Below, piece after piece: positions 35,083 through 44,900 of a DNA stretch of 64,000 bases. A program made the translations under genes and the position numbers. Source of the DNA: RI-153 sp963752935. GTDB lineage: Bacteria; Chloroflexota; Anaerolineae; Caldilineales; Caldilineaceae. The first letter of the stretch is position 1; each line of letters starts with the position of its first letter. Location of the stretch: contig CAVWAL010000003.1 in the NCBI GenBank assembly GCA_963752935.1, positions 1 to 64,000 on the forward strand, given 5' to 3'. Below the pieces are notes generated by a model, which was not told the origin of the DNA, ran no database searches, and saw only the letters and a list, made by a program, of their open reading frames with translations.

Positions 35083-35166
35083 GGCAAGTTGCACATCCGG
35101 GTTATTGCGCATCCGTTTGATTTTGCCGCTGCCTTTGGCGGTGACGATCTTTGATCCCCAATCCTC
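35083..35166 (-). pseudogene. PPOX-class (pyridoxamine-phosphate-oxidase-like) relic
   Basis: A 28-residue stretch with 'KIVTAKGSGKIKRMRNNPDV' followed by QLAP matches the flavin-binding segment common to PPOX-class F420/FMN proteins. Nothing before or after it belongs to such a gene, so this is a deletion remnant between the ATPase relic and the membrane protein. Confidence 0.4.
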
Positions 35167-35171
35167 TTTAC

Positions 35172-35729
35172 CTATTGCCGAAAAAGACGGACGAGCCAGG
35201 GACGAGCGATGAGCAGGATGCCTAATCCGATTAAACCAAGCGACCATCCCGTGACGCCGACACCGAAGCCGCTAATGCCGATCACCAGTTCAAAGAAGAA
35301 CGCGGCCACCAAAAAGAGGATCAGACCGATGCCGGTAATGCGCATCCCCGTGCGGATCATCTCTGGGCGGCTATGCAGCGTCCCATAGAAAAGTTGAGCC
35401 ACCCCTGCTGAGGTAGGCGCGATCAGCGCCCACATATAGGCCCACGTCTGCCACTGATCCGTCAGGTTTTGAAAGAAGAGGATCAGGCCAGTGGTGGTTG
35501 CCATTGCACCCAAAACAGCCAATCCCTCGCCCGTGCTGTTCTTGAGCGTGAACGCGAAGACAAAGAGCAAGGCGCCCGGCGCGATGACAAAGAAGGGCCA
35601 GGCCACCGAACCGATGTTGATGTCGATGAACTGCCCGATCAAAAAGACGATACCCAGCAGGATCAATAGTGCGCCCAATCCTATACTGAGACTATCCAAA
35701 TTCTTGCCCGACGGTGGTTGTTCAGTCAT
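35172..35729 (-). CDS. Six-helix membrane protein of unknown function
   Basis: A 185-residue protein starting MTEQPPSGKNLDSLSIGLGA; AGGAGA lies before this ATG, which is preferred to the one at 35777. Hydrophobic segments lie near 14-35, 42-60, 70-90, 97-115, 130-152 and 155-175. 'IGLGALLILLGIVFLIGQF' at the start and 'GWSLGLIGLGILLIARPW' at the end are LiaF/DUF5668-like glycine-rich helices. No catalytic residue stands out. It may have been associated with the exporter genes downstream, which are now broken. Confidence 0.6.
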   Translation of the reverse strand: MTEQPPSGKNLDSLSIGLGALLILLGIVFLIGQFIDINIGSVAWPFFVIAPGALLFVFAFTLKNSTGEGLAVLGAMATTTGLILFFQNLTDQWQTWAYMWALIAPTSAGVAQLFYGTLHSRPEMIRTGMRITGIGLILFLVAAFFFELVIGISGFGVGVTGWSLGLIGLGILLIARPWLVRLFRQ

Positions 35730-35809
35730 TGTTTTCTCTCCTAAACAAGGCTTATGCGTTCGCTTGGACATGATCACGACCGGACAGGTCTTCAGAAAAC
35801 CCGCCCGAT

Positions 35810-36679
35810 CTAGGTAAAAATATACTCAGGTACGTGAAGACGTCTGTCGGTGATGCAGAGTGCGCGTAGCTCCGCCGCCGCTTCATCCCCATTCAGAGTG
35901 AGGTGAGCCAGATGATCGAGAAAGTCTAGATCAGGCGTTTGGCCCTTCACATCGATAGGATCATCGGTGATCAGCCCCCATCCGAAATCCCAGGGCAGGA
36001 TCTCCATCTTGTTGAAGGCGAACACATCGCGCATGAGGTCCCCGCGGATGAACTCCATCCCCGCCATGTCGAAGATGCCGAACTGCGCAGGGTCGGCTTC
36101 ACCGGCGCGGCAGATCAACCAGGCTTTGCCGCCGGTGATAAACTGATCTTTGGGCACATCCAGCGGCTCGAAGGGGGGATGCAAAACCTGGCGCTGCAAG
36201 GCGTCGAGTTGAGCATCGACCAGAATCCAGCGCGCTTGATCGGCGCTCCAATATTCGCAGACCCAGTGATCCTCGTAGTGGTTGGGCAAAAAGTAAGCGC
36301 CAAAACCGCAGCGCGCTCGCGCCGGAATCCCCTGATGGCGCAGCATGGCGCAAAGCAGGAGCGAGAAGTCTCGGCAGTTGCCCACCAGTTTGCGCTCCAG
36401 CGGACGGGCTTCGGTCAGCGGGCGGTCGTCGAGTTCGAGCAGGCGAGTCAGTTTCTGGGCAACCCCGCGGATCTGCACTTCAGCTTTGCGATCATCTGAG
36501 AGGGAAAGTCCATAACGCTCGGCCCAAAAGACGTGGACCATCAGCCCTTGTACAATCTCACACAGGATTGCAAGATCCATAGGGAGATCAACGAAGAGTT
36601 CGGCATGCTCACCAGGATCGGTCAATGCGCCGGGCGTGGCATAAAAGTGCAGAAGGTTAACATTCCCGATGTGGAGCAT
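35810..36679 (-). CDS. Transglutaminase-like cysteine protease-fold protein
   Basis: A 289-residue cytoplasmic protein from the ATG at 36679 (MLHIGNVNLLHFYATPGALT) with AGGAGGG upstream. The transglutaminase-like triad is visible: C102 in 'VGNCRDFSLLLCAML', H138 in 'NHYEDHWVCEYW' and D155 in 'WILVDAQLDAL'. Proteins of this superfamily act as peptidases or amidases, sometimes on peptide cross-links; the substrate here is unknown. No signal peptide is present. The remainder of 36680-37056 upstream has no gene. Confidence 0.85.
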   Translation of the reverse strand: MLHIGNVNLLHFYATPGALTDPGEHAELFVDLPMDLAILCEIVQGLMVHVFWAERYGLSLSDDRKAEVQIRGVAQKLTRLLELDDRPLTEARPLERKLVGNCRDFSLLLCAMLRHQGIPARARCGFGAYFLPNHYEDHWVCEYWSADQARWILVDAQLDALQRQVLHPPFEPLDVPKDQFITGGKAWLICRAGEADPAQFGIFDMAGMEFIRGDLMRDVFAFNKMEILPWDFGWGLITDDPIDVKGQTPDLDFLDHLAHLTLNGDEAAAELRALCITDRRLHVPEYIFT

Positions 36680-37056
36680 AGAACCCTCCTGGTGGTGTGG
36701 ACAGTCAGCAGAGCCGGTACGTTGAACCTTACAAACAGGTGGCACAGAAGATGCGTGGCCCTACATAGTCTACTGGCATCGCCATTCACAACTCAACGGT
36801 CGAATGGTGAGTCTAGTGGCTATACATTTGATGTAGAAATTGTCAGAAAAGCGTGGAGAGAGCGGGCTACGCTTTCGCGGTCGAGGACGCAATCGGCAGA
36901 CGCGCAATCGGCCGACACAGCTCTGAGCCAATGCGGCGTTGACCAGTGGCAGGTAGATTCCATGCCTCGGCAGCAGAATTGTCTGGGAAACGTTGTCAGT
37001 CTGCCTACGTTCCGGCGTCTTTGTGAGGCCCAAGCTGATGCCGTACAGGTAGTTGA

Positions 37057-38448
37057 TCATACTCCCTTAATGGCAGTCCCCGCGATATGAGGACCCTCGA
37101 CGCCAACAGGCAGATGGAAGTGCTCCATCGTCACCTGAGCAAAGCCCGCTTTTTCGATAAGCATCCCCGTCTCTCGGTTTGGGTGGCAGCCATCGGCAAC
37201 AAAACTCCAGGCAGGTTGAATCCAGCCCTGGGTGCGTCGTAGATGGCTCCCTTCTGCCACCGCCACATGTTCAATGAAGAGATTCAAGTCGCGGGCGCGG
37301 GCCACGGCTTCGGTGCGGTTGGTTACGTAGAGCTTGTTGCGGATGTTTTCCACATGCTTTTTCACTGTCGCCGCCGAGATGATAAGGCGTTCTCCAATTT
37401 CGCGATTGGTCAGCCCTTTTGCCACCAACCGCAGCACGTCCAGTTCGCGCTCGCTCAGCGGTTCCACCAACCAGTGGACGATGTCTGCCGGTGCAGCATC
37501 TTCTTCACGCTCAACGTCAGTCGTAGTGGGGCGACGGACGCCGGCTGTTCGTCGCTGGGCAACTCTTCATTGAAGAGGTGTAGCAGATGACGGGCGTGAA
37601 CTGCCCCCGCTCCATCCTGGCGTACAATCTCGGCCAGGACTTCCGCCAGGGGAAAACCGCCGTTCAAGAAGAGACGAACGTATCCCTGAGGCAAAGCGCG
37701 TTGCAGCACGTACCCGAGGACTTCAGCGGCTGTGTTCCGCTCGCCTTTACGCTGAAGGGCGATGGATAGGCACACATGGATTTCGTTTAGCCGATGACCC
37801 CAGCCATGCTTGACCGCGGTGGTTTCCAGCGTGCGTAACAGCGCGATGGACGGCTGGATTTCGCCCAGCGCCAGCAGGACATGGGCGCACGCCAGTTGCA
37901 CGGCGCTTTCTGCATAGGACATCACCCCGGGGGTTAGATCCAGCTTCTGCTCTGCCCATGCCTGTGCGCCACACAGATCCCCCTCCGCCAGAAAGGTCAT
38001 GGCCGTGGATGCGTGGTAGGGTGCAGCAAGCGGCAGAGGGAACTGCTCACTGTGAATGAGCTCACCTGCACGCCAGATACGCCTCTTGCGCGGCCTGTGG
38101 GTTGCCTTCGATCCGCTCTAGCTGGGCGAGTGTCAGATAACCCTCCAGCAGAACCACGGCGCTGCCCATCCCCTCAATTGCCGCGAGGCCGTCAACGAGA
38201 TACGAGCGCGCCTGCCGACGTTGGTTTTGCTCCAACAGCAGTCCGCCCAGATCCATGCGGGCGTACCCGGCAACAGGCAGCGTCTCCATGCCCAGGCGCT
38301 GCGTCTCGTCCAGCACCTTGTGGAAAGCGATCTCGGCGCGCCGTAGTTCACCCTCCATCTGCCACAGCCGCGCCAGCCGCCACTCGATGATCAATCGTTC
38401 GTAGCGATCCCCGGCGTCGTCCACAATGGGCAGTGCAGCCTGGCACGC
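37057..38448 (-). pseudogene. MalT-like LuxR regulator, truncated, two frameshifts, fused to a methyltransferase tail
   Basis: Three consecutive frames read as one protein: TPR-type helices ('LIIEWRLARLWQMEGELRRA'; then 'AQAWAEQKLDLTPGVMSYAE'), and after a second shift near 37495 the LuxR HTH 'LSERELDVLRLVAKGLTNRE' and 'ISAATVKKHVENIRNKL'. The first shift is near 38055. The 5' end is cut by a resolvase remnant at about 38448. After the HTH, at 'RARDLNLFIEH', the frame passes into 'QPAWSFVADGCHPNRETGML', the C-terminus of a SAM-dependent methyltransferase. The regulator is thus broken at both ends. Confidence 0.78.
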
Positions 38449-38791
38449 GACGTCGGCCTCATCAGCCTCAACGACCCAGTGGACACCACCACGCCGCAGG
38501 GCCGGTTAGTCTTCAATATCTTCGCCTCACTGGCCGCGTTCGAGCGCGACCTCAACCTCGAACATACTCAGTCCGGCCTGAAGGCGGCGCGCACACGGGG
38601 ACGGGTGGGTGGTCGGCCCAAGGGGTTATCCCAAGCAGGCCAGGGTCACGGCGATGGCGGCGGAGTCGCTCTATCGGGAAGGGGTGTTGAGCATCCAGGA
38701 ACTCTGTGAGCAGTTGGGCATCAGCAAGCCCACACTGTATGCGTATCTCAAGCATCGAGGGGTGGAGTTGATTTCAGCACAGCGCAAATAG
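38449..38791 (+). pseudogene. Serine resolvase, C-terminal half, copy B, frameshifted
   Basis: 'VGLISLNDPVDTTTPQGRL' and 'VFNIFASLAAFERDL' continue to 'ARTRGRVGGRPKGLS', then an extra C near 38630 shifts the frame, which resumes with 'KQARVTAMAAESLYREGVLS' and 'ELCEQLGISKPTLYAYLKHR'. It is a near relative of copy A at 13843-14175 and likewise lacks the catalytic N-terminus. Confidence 0.85.
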
Positions 38792-39137
38792 CAGGCGAAA
38801 TGGGATTGAGAGGACACAGCTATTGTTCATCGTCCTATCGCTACCAACCCTGCGCGCTCTTCGCCAGAGAACTGGTGGCCGACGGCACACCACCACCCTA
38901 TCCCCATATCGACGCCCGCCCGCCACTGAAACAGATAGAGATAATCCGCTATATGGCTTACGAATTTCTTACGAGATTCTTACGAGATTCGCCGTCACGT
39001 TCCTCTTTTCTGCTTGGGCCACTTCATTTCGCATCTCTGTTGGTACTTCCACTTGAACTGGTTTTCGTCCGCGCAGGGTGTATCATGAGACACGAACATC
39101 TCGATGGTTTTTCGCAGACCCAGAAAGAGGCAGATGC
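38792..39137. other. Upstream region of a lipoprotein gene
   Basis: No gene seen. It contains the triple heptamer repeat described separately and AAAGAGG close to the predicted TTG start at 39138. Confidence 0.4.
38957..38989 (+). promoter_or_regulatory. Three CTTACGA repeats with exact 11-bp period
   Basis: CTTACGA at 38957, 38968 and 38979, separated by ATTT, GATT spacers. This is the architecture of OmpR/PhoB/SARP winged-helix binding sites. The lipoprotein start is about 150 bp downstream. A convincing -10 at the expected 8-bp distance is not visible (gtcacgt), so the promoter itself is uncertain. Confidence 0.6.
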
Positions 39138-40076
39138 TTGAACAGTCTACGGTTTGTTGCGTTGCTTATGTTTGTCGTGCTGCTTGCAGGCTGCGCCCTG
39201 CCGGGTGTGCAGACCTTAACCCAGCCTATCCCCGCCGATACTTCACAGGTAGACACCACGCCCGATGGTGACGCCACACGCAGCAGTGCGACAGGACAGC
39301 ATGCCGATCTGCTAAGCGCCTTCTTTGGCCTGGACGACGATCTACCCGGCACGGCCAATCTACGCATCTGTGGCGACCTCGGCAGAACGGACGGCATGCC
39401 CGTCATCTTCTCACACGAGGTCGACAGCGAAACCCTGCAGGCCGCCGACTTTCGCGTCGTCACCACGTCAGGCAAGCAAGGTCAGGTGGATTGTGTCACC
39501 CTGGCCCCGGCGTTGGACCCCGGCGAACGACGCACGGCGTTGCTGCTCGGCGACTTCGGCAGCGCCGGCATAGATCCGCCCGCCACGGTAGAAATCGTGG
39601 GCAACCTCTTGTCGCTGGATGGGGAACTCAATTTCCGGGGCGCCGCCATCGCCGTGACACCGCTTGCTCCCGGCCCGGCCCTGGTGCTGGCCGAATCGGT
39701 GCCTGCGGACCAGTGGAAGCTTGACCAGCCGGGCGGACCCTGGTCTGTGGGCAGTGGCTGTCCCGATGGGACGCTGCAGGCAATCCGCGCCGTCTGGCAG
39801 GGAGGCATCACCAAAGCCAGCGGCGAGGAAGTGGACGATGGCGAACGCATGCAGTACACCGTCACCCTGGACCAGAACGGCACCCCGGTTGACACGGTCC
39901 CCTTTGCCCTGGGCGATCTCGATGACGGCGACAACAACCACCTGCTCTGCCTGGATGTGGAAGGCACGCCCCGGTCACTTTCTTTCAATGCCGGATACGT
40001 CGTCGATCCCAACGGAGACCTGAATCCGGCGACACAGGTGGAAGTGCAGCCTTTGCCCCAGAAAATTGATGACTGA
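39138..40076 (+). CDS. Secreted lipoprotein with beta-sandwich-like domains, unknown function
   Basis: About 312 residues from a TTG at 39138; a GTG at 39078 gives a longer form without a better ribosome site. Signal peptide 'FVALLMFVVLLAGC' with lipobox LAGC. The mature protein has an Ig-like beginning 'MPVIFSHEVDSETLQAADFR', as in bacterial repeat domains, and acidic Asp-rich loops such as 'LGDLDDGDNNHLLCLD' and 'DPNGDLNPATQ' that could bind Ca2+. Four or more Cys suggest disulfides. No family could be assigned. The gene follows the 11-bp-period operator. Confidence 0.7.
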   Translation: MNSLRFVALLMFVVLLAGCALPGVQTLTQPIPADTSQVDTTPDGDATRSSATGQHADLLSAFFGLDDDLPGTANLRICGDLGRTDGMPVIFSHEVDSETLQAADFRVVTTSGKQGQVDCVTLAPALDPGERRTALLLGDFGSAGIDPPATVEIVGNLLSLDGELNFRGAAIAVTPLAPGPALVLAESVPADQWKLDQPGGPWSVGSGCPDGTLQAIRAVWQGGITKASGEEVDDGERMQYTVTLDQNGTPVDTVPFALGDLDDGDNNHLLCLDVEGTPRSLSFNAGYVVDPNGDLNPATQVEVQPLPQKIDD

Positions 40077-40125
40077 GAAACAAGAAGAGACAATAGCGCC
40101 TACTGCGACGAAAGGAACACCCCCT

Positions 40126-41086
40126 ATGAAGATCGCCATGATCGGAACCGGTGGCATGGCAGAACGCCATCTGCGCACGCTGGCCGGTGAGCCAGAGACT
40201 CACCATCGTCGGCCATGCATCACCCACGCCGGGTCACGCTGCCGCTGCCGCGCAGCGGTGGGGAGGACGCGCTTATTCGTCTCACGCGGAACTCCTGAAG
40301 AACGAGGAAGTCGATGCGGCGTGGGTCAGCGTGCCGCCGGATGCACATGGAGACATTGAATTCACCTTGATCGACCACGGCATCCCATTTCTGGTCGAGA
40401 AACCGTTGGGTACAGACCTCGTCATTGCCCAGGGGATTGCCGTAGCCGTGGCCCAACGGTCGTTGATTGTAGGGGTGGGCTATCACCTGCGCGCGATGGA
40501 TCTGCTGGACGAAGTCAAAGCGACTCTGGCCCAAAATCCGGCCCGGATGGTGATCGGAACCTGGCACGACGCCACGCCGCCGCCCCAGTGGTGGCGCAAA
40601 CAGGCGCGCAGCGGCGGTCAGATGGTCGAGCAGGCAACCCACCTTTTCGATCTGGCCCGCCTGCTGGTGGGTGAGGCCACCGTCCTGGCCGCTACGGCAG
40701 ATCATGTCGAGCGTCCAGCCTATCCTGACGCCGACGTGGCCGCCGTTAGCACAGCACTCCTACGTTTTCAGAGCGGCGCCAGCGGTGTTTTCACGGCTAC
40801 CTGCCTGCTGGGCGGCGCGGCTGCCGTCCACCTTCAACTGGTCTGCGACGGATTGCTGATCACAATAACTCGCAACAGCGTGATCTACGAACGCGGCAGC
40901 GAGCAGCGCGAAGTACGGCTCCGTCACGACCCGGTCAAGACAGAGAACATGGCATTCCTGCGTGCGGTGCAGCAACAAGATGCGGGCTTGCTCTACAGCA
41001 GCTACGCTGACGCCCTAAAGACCCACCGCCTCTGTTTGGAGGTGAATCGTAGAGCGAAACTTTCTTCAAGAAGAGTGGGCAGGTAA
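40126..41086 (+). pseudogene. Gfo/Idh/MocA-family oxidoreductase with one frameshift
   Basis: ATG at 40126 opens MKIAMIGTGGMAERHLRTLA, the NAD(P)-binding Gly motif (GTGGMAER). A one-base indel near 40190 moves to the frame that continues 'RLTIVGHASPTPGHAAAAAQ', 'VDAAWVSVPPDAHGDIEF' and 'IPFLVEKPLGTD' (catalytic EKP), then the C-terminal alpha/beta domain 'SGGQMVEQATHLFDLARLL'. The total, about 320 residues, is normal. These enzymes oxidise or reduce sugars and inositols; the substrate is unknown. GAAAGGA lies upstream of the ATG. Otherwise complete, so a sequencing error is possible. Confidence 0.82.
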
Positions 41087-41475
41087 GAAAGTCCATCACC
41101 AGGGCGTCGCCGTCTCGACCCACGATAGAGAGCGCCGGATGCCGGTCTACCGAGCCGTCACCACCGGCTCTTCGTGGCCGACGGTGGGGTCCGTTCCCCG
41201 CAACGACACCGAATGGATATTCTCTAGAGCGTGGGGACGTTCCCCCGGGCTCACCCCGGCAGTTCGAATGTCCTACACGACACTCGCCACCCTGCTGTGA
41301 GGATACCGCCTCTTCTTCATATGTTTAAACCTCAAAGTTACCCCCCAATTGTTCAAGTAACGCCGCCTGCTACGGTCCACGAAACGCAGAGGTAACGGAC
41401 CTCGCCGTATCCTGATCTCCATAAGCGCAGCAAACGCAGTACCGCCCACATCAAGACTTTCCAAAGGAGATCAAC
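41087..41475. other. Gene-free interval before a small lipoprotein
   Basis: 389 bases with no supported gene. AAAGGAG precedes the ATG at 41476. GTTAC and GTAAC at about 41336-41360 make a weak dyad; no clear promoter. Confidence 0.3.
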
Positions 41476-41811
41476 ATGTACCGCAGACTCACCACCACCG
41501 TTGTTGTCAGCCTACTCGCCGCCCTTCTGCTCAGTGGATGCACAGTGGGGCTGAGTGTCATGCTCCCGCTTACGTTCGGCTCAGTACTGGTGGAAAACCC
41601 AACGGCCGTGGAGCCGGCTTACCCCAATCTAGTCGACCGCCAAGCGGTTGCCGAGTACCAGGCGACGTTGCCCCATGTCGTCTATGAAGATCAGGCGGCA
41701 TCGTCCGCTGCCACCGAGTTTTTGCAGATCAACAATCTGCAGGAACTGGCTGAGTACCAGGCGACACTACCGGTCTTCTTGGCGCCATCAGACTACTACC
41801 AGGGCGAGTAA
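41476..41811 (+). CDS. Small secreted lipoprotein
   Basis: A 111-residue protein with signal peptide and lipobox LLSGC (Cys 22), then a short mature chain containing the octapeptide AEYQATLP twice (about 58-65 and 92-99). No family recognised. AAAGGAG lies six bases before the ATG. It stands immediately before the large BTAD regulator at 41962, the same lipoprotein/BTAD proximity seen at 7.4-12.2 kb, so a regulatory or signalling link is possible. Confidence 0.7.
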   Translation: MYRRLTTTVVVSLLAALLLSGCTVGLSVMLPLTFGSVLVENPTAVEPAYPNLVDRQAVAEYQATLPHVVYEDQAASSAATEFLQINNLQELAEYQATLPVFLAPSDYYQGE

Positions 41812-41843
41812 ACTCTTTCTTTTCGCTGAGAACAATATGGGAT

Positions 41844-41875
41844 GCAGACCTTGCCAGGTGACTGGCGAGGTCTGC
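41844..41875 (+). terminator. Stem-loop after the small lipoprotein gene
   Basis: GCAGACCTTGCCAG and CTGGCGAGGTCTGC form a 14-bp stem (one G-T) with a GTGA loop. It is 32 bp after the stop at 41811. No long T-run follows, so it may be a stability element or weak terminator. Confidence 0.6.
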
Positions 41876-41961
41876 TGTGTTGATGTACAATCGAACCCCG
41901 CACCGCCCTGTAGAAGTTCTGCGCACGTTTGCTGTTTTTCGATTGGTATGAGGTTCGCTGT

Positions 41962-44900
41962 ATGACCCAGCTACGCCTGCTGTTTCTTGGCCCGCCACAG
42001 ATCCAAACAGACGATAACGTCATCGTGATCACGCGGCGCAAAAGCATGGCGATCCTGGCCTACCTCGCCGTACAGGGTGAGATCCAGCGCCGGGATACAT
42101 TGGCCGCGCTTTTGTGGCCCGAAAGCAGTCAGTCGCGTGCGCGCAGTTCGCTGCGACGAGAATTGTGGGATCTTCACCAGACCGTGGGGACAGAATGGCT
42201 TGACACCACCGCCGATACGATAGGCCTGGTTGCTGACGTGTGGACTGATGCGGCGCACTTCGAGTCGCTCCTCAGTGGATTGGGCGCCACGCCGGGCGCC
42301 GAGCCTGCCGTATCACAAATTGCCCATTGTCAGGCGGCAGTTGAGCTCTACCGGGGTGACTTTCTCACGGGATTCACGCTACCCGATAGCCCGGACTTCG
42401 ATGATTGGCAATATTTCCAGGTGGAACACTACCGTCGTCTGTTTGCCAACGCCCTGACAGTACTCACCGCCGCTCACGAAAGCCGGCAAAACTATGATGC
42501 CGCTATCTCGGTGACCCGGCGGCGACTGGCCCTGGATCCGTTGTACGAACCGGCGCACCGTCAACTGATCACCTTCTACGCATTGACACGCCAGACGGCG
42601 GCGGCGCTCCGTCAATATCAAGAGTGCCAACGTCTACTTAATGAAGAATTTGGTGTCGAGCCGGAAACAGAGACCACTGCGCTCTATCAATCAATCCGAA
42701 CGCGACGTTTCTTTGAGCAGTCCCCACCATCCGCTGCTTCATCCGCGGATGCCACGCCCGTCGCTCTTCAAGAGACAGAGGCGTCACCAGCGACAGATAC
42801 GATATTCACACAGGATGAACTCCGTCCGGTGACGGTGCTGTGTGTAGGGTTACACGCCAACGATGCTTTCGACGAAATCCATCCTGACGCAATGGCGGAA
42901 AAGGTGAACCAACTACGTCAGACGGCAGTGCAGGCCCTGTCGACCTATGACGTACCGCTGCACAGCCTGTCACTGGGCCGTGTACTGGCCATCTTTGGCA
43001 GTGACCACATCCACGAAGACGATGCCGAGCGCGCCATTCTGGCCGCATTGGCCATCCGCGATGCGGACACAGGACTGGACATCTCCATTGGCGTGAACAG
43101 CGGCGTTGCCTACATCATAGCTGCACAGGACAGAGAGCCGGCCATCGGGGCCGTGGTGAATCAAGCCGTTCACCTGCAAGCAATGGCAGAGGTCGGCGAA
43201 ATTATGATCGGCGCAGGCACCTACCAACGTGTGCGGCGCTCCTTTCGCACGACGCAACGCACACTGACCCTGCCAGGCTCGTCAAAACCGGTGCCTGTGC
43301 ACAGCGTGCATGCACAGGCGCGGCAGCCCGGCAAGAGCCGCGGCATCGAGGGCTTGCAGACGATGCTCGTCGGTCGCGATGAGGAACTGTCGCAGTTGGA
43401 AGAAGTCTTGAAACAGACCAGCGCCGGCCAAGGACACATCGTCTGCTTGAACGGCGAAGCCGGCCTGGGTAAGTCTCGACTGGTGGCGGAAACGAAGAAG
43501 CTGGCGCAAGCTCATTCATCGACGTTCGGTTGGCTGGAGGGGCGCTGTCAGGAACGTACAACGACCACGGCCTACGCGCCTTTTTTGGATTTGCTGAACA
43601 GCTACTTCGGCTGGGGACCTGACGCCGATGATGCATTGCGATCGGCGCGCCTGGTTGCCGAACTTACCGCTCTTGAGGAAGAAGGGCTGCTCCCGCCCAT
43701 GGCAAGAGAACAACTCGGCCCCGCCCTGGGTGCATTGCTTTCCATTCGCTTTGCCACCGCATGGGACGAGTATCTGCAGCATGTTTCGCCAGAACAGCGC
43801 CGTCGCCAGATCTTTACGGCGTTGGCCTCTCTTCTCACCGCGCTGGCCCATCGAGCGTCGACCGTTCTGGTGTTGGAAGATCTACACTGGGCCGACGATC
43901 TATCACTCGATTTGATTAACCGCCTGATGGATCATCTGGCGCACACCCCACTTCTGTTGCTCTGCGTCTACCGGCCAGACCGTGAGCACCGTTGTTGGCA
44001 ACTGCCTACCGTAGCCGCGCGCAAGTGTCCTGATCGATTGGTGACACTGTCCTTGCGCGAATTGACTCCGGCTGAGGTCCGGCGGATGGTTGCTTCGCTC
44101 CTCGCGGTCGATGCACTGCCCAACAGCTTGCGCACATACATCGAAGCGCGTACCCACGGCAATCCATTCTTTGTAGAAGAACTTATCCGCGCCCTTATGG
44201 ACAGCGGGCAGATTCAGCTTGTCGAGGACAAAAGGCAGGTGCAGAGCGAGGTGAATGTCGATGTACTGTCTGCGTCTGTGCCCGATGCCATACAGAGTGT
44301 GATCCTGTCGCGTGTGCAACGGCTGAGTGATCCATCCAGGCAGTTCTTACAGGTGGCGGCTGTCATGGGCCATTTCTTCCCCAAACATCTGCTCGTTCAC
44401 ATACTGCCACCAGGCGTAAATGTCGATGAAATCGCGCAGGGGCTTGTGGGCCACGGCCTGATCTACCAGGAGCGGAGCCTGCCCGAAGTGATCTTTGCCT
44501 TTCATCATGTCCTCGTGCGTGACGCCATCTACGCTACTTTGCCGCGTCGTCGGCAGTCCAACCTGCACGGCGAAGTGGCGCGAACAATTGAAACGCTGCA
44601 AAGCATCCACCTGGATGAGTATGTAGAACAACTGGCTTATCACTACAAACGGAGTGACGACCTGCACAAAGCAGTCGAGTACCTGCTAAAGGCGGGGGAA
44701 AAAACGCGGCGTTCCTATCTCGGTGAAGCCGCGATGGACTACTTCAAACAGGCGCTGCACATATTAGCCGATCTGCCGGAGGATGTTGCATTCCAGGAGA
44801 TGCGGTTGGCGGCGTTGACCTCACTGGGGCTGACGGCGCTCTACGCAACCAATCACTTCGAGGAAGCCGAAACTACCTTGCGACGTGCGATCTCTCTGGC

